Positions 11,990-12,222 of a stretch of 12,222 bases of DNA are shown here, one piece after another. Numbering within the stretch: position 1 is the stretch's first letter; each line of letters begins with the position of its first letter. Source of the DNA: Hyphomicrobiales bacterium. GTDB taxonomy: Bacteria > Pseudomonadota > Alphaproteobacteria > Rhizobiales > Aestuariivirgaceae. The stretch lies in NCBI GenBank assembly GCA_026987255.1, contig JALSNA010000228.1, forward strand, positions 1 through 12,222, given 5' to 3'. Below the pieces are notes generated by a model. It had not been told where the DNA came from, did not search any database, and was given only the letters and a program-made list of their open reading frames with translations. Both the position numbers and the translations under genes were made by a program.

Positions 11990-12222
11990 ATGCGCAGAGT
12001 CGTGGTCACTGGTATCGGCATGGTCTCGCCGCTGGGTGGAGATGTGGATACCACCTGGTCGAACATCCTGGCCGGGAAATCCGGCCTTGGCCCCATTACC
12101 CGTTTCGATGCTTCATCTCTGGCCTGCCGCATAGCCGGCGAGGTCAAGCGCGGCGAGGGAAAGGGGCAGTTCAACCCGCAAGAGTGGATGCCGGCCAAGG
12201 AGCTGCGCCGTTATGACGATTT
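11990..12222 (+). CDS. fabF: Beta-ketoacyl-ACP synthase II, N-terminal part (runs off the right edge)
   Basis: Only the first 77 codons are visible. [19 protein letters not shown], then W followed by [26 protein letters not shown], is the standard start of FabF (KAS II), which condenses acyl-ACP with malonyl-ACP in fatty acid elongation. The catalytic cysteine and the two histidines lie beyond the window, so activity cannot be confirmed. The start at 11990 follows GAGGAA (11980-11985) with 4 bases of spacing. It lies 136 bases after acpP, across an attenuator-like hairpin. Confidence 0.95.
   Translation, partial: MRRVVVTGIGMVSPLGGDVDTTWSNILAGKSGLGPITRFDASSLACRIAGEVKRGEGKGQFNPQEWMPAKELRRYDD

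Overview
This window is GC-rich chromosomal DNA from an alphaproteobacterium, probably of the Rhodospirillales. That placement rests on overall gene style (lipA, the acpP-fabF pair, a BA14K-type secreted protein, a yej/opp-type ABC operon) and is an inference, not a match to a named genome. I see no tRNA, rRNA, CRISPR array, phage gene or transposase.

Layout. Positions 1-8768 are read entirely from the minus strand. In the order of that strand they are: a five-part oligopeptide-type ABC importer (substrate-binding protein 7173-8768, permeases 6129-7097 and 5194-6132, double ATPase 3468-5189), a TMEM43-like membrane protein (2212-3363), a cysteine-rich C-GCAxxG-C-C protein (1646-2149), lipoyl synthase LipA (557-1513), and the 5' part of a small secreted protein that runs off the left edge (1-209). 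Positions 9103-12222 are read from the plus strand: a 64-residue DUF2892 membrane protein, a SAM methyltransferase, a DsrC/TusE-family protein that contains no cysteine, a BA14K-like secreted protein, acyl carrier protein AcpP, and the start of FabF. The two arms diverge from a 334-base region at 8769-9102.

How the genes work together. The importer is a complete transport system whose permease and ATPase genes are tightly coupled (4-base overlap and 4-base gap). A strong hairpin separates the binding-protein gene from the rest. AcpP and FabF belong to the fatty acid elongation cycle, and LipA uses octanoyl groups made on AcpP, so the two ends of the window meet in one pathway although they are not co-transcribed. 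The other genes look like independent units with their own terminators.

The most interesting content is non-coding. (1) Two copies of a palindromic element of about 135 bases lie at 333-470 and 10266-10399; their outer flanks are in opposite orientation, yet the 23-base centres have the same orientation, as if the centre had flipped. (2) A 10-bp hairpin at 9353-9404 carries two tandem copies of CCTCCTT (the anti-Shine-Dalgarno sequence) in a pure pyrimidine loop and ends at a clear terminator, resembling the 'cuckoo'/CcsR type of alphaproteobacterial small RNA. (3) A nested hairpin at 213-259 would fully bury the Shine-Dalgarno sequence of the secreted-protein gene. (4) A 35-codon ORF overlaps the acpP start by ATGA. 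(5) The DsrC-family protein lacks both redox cysteines.
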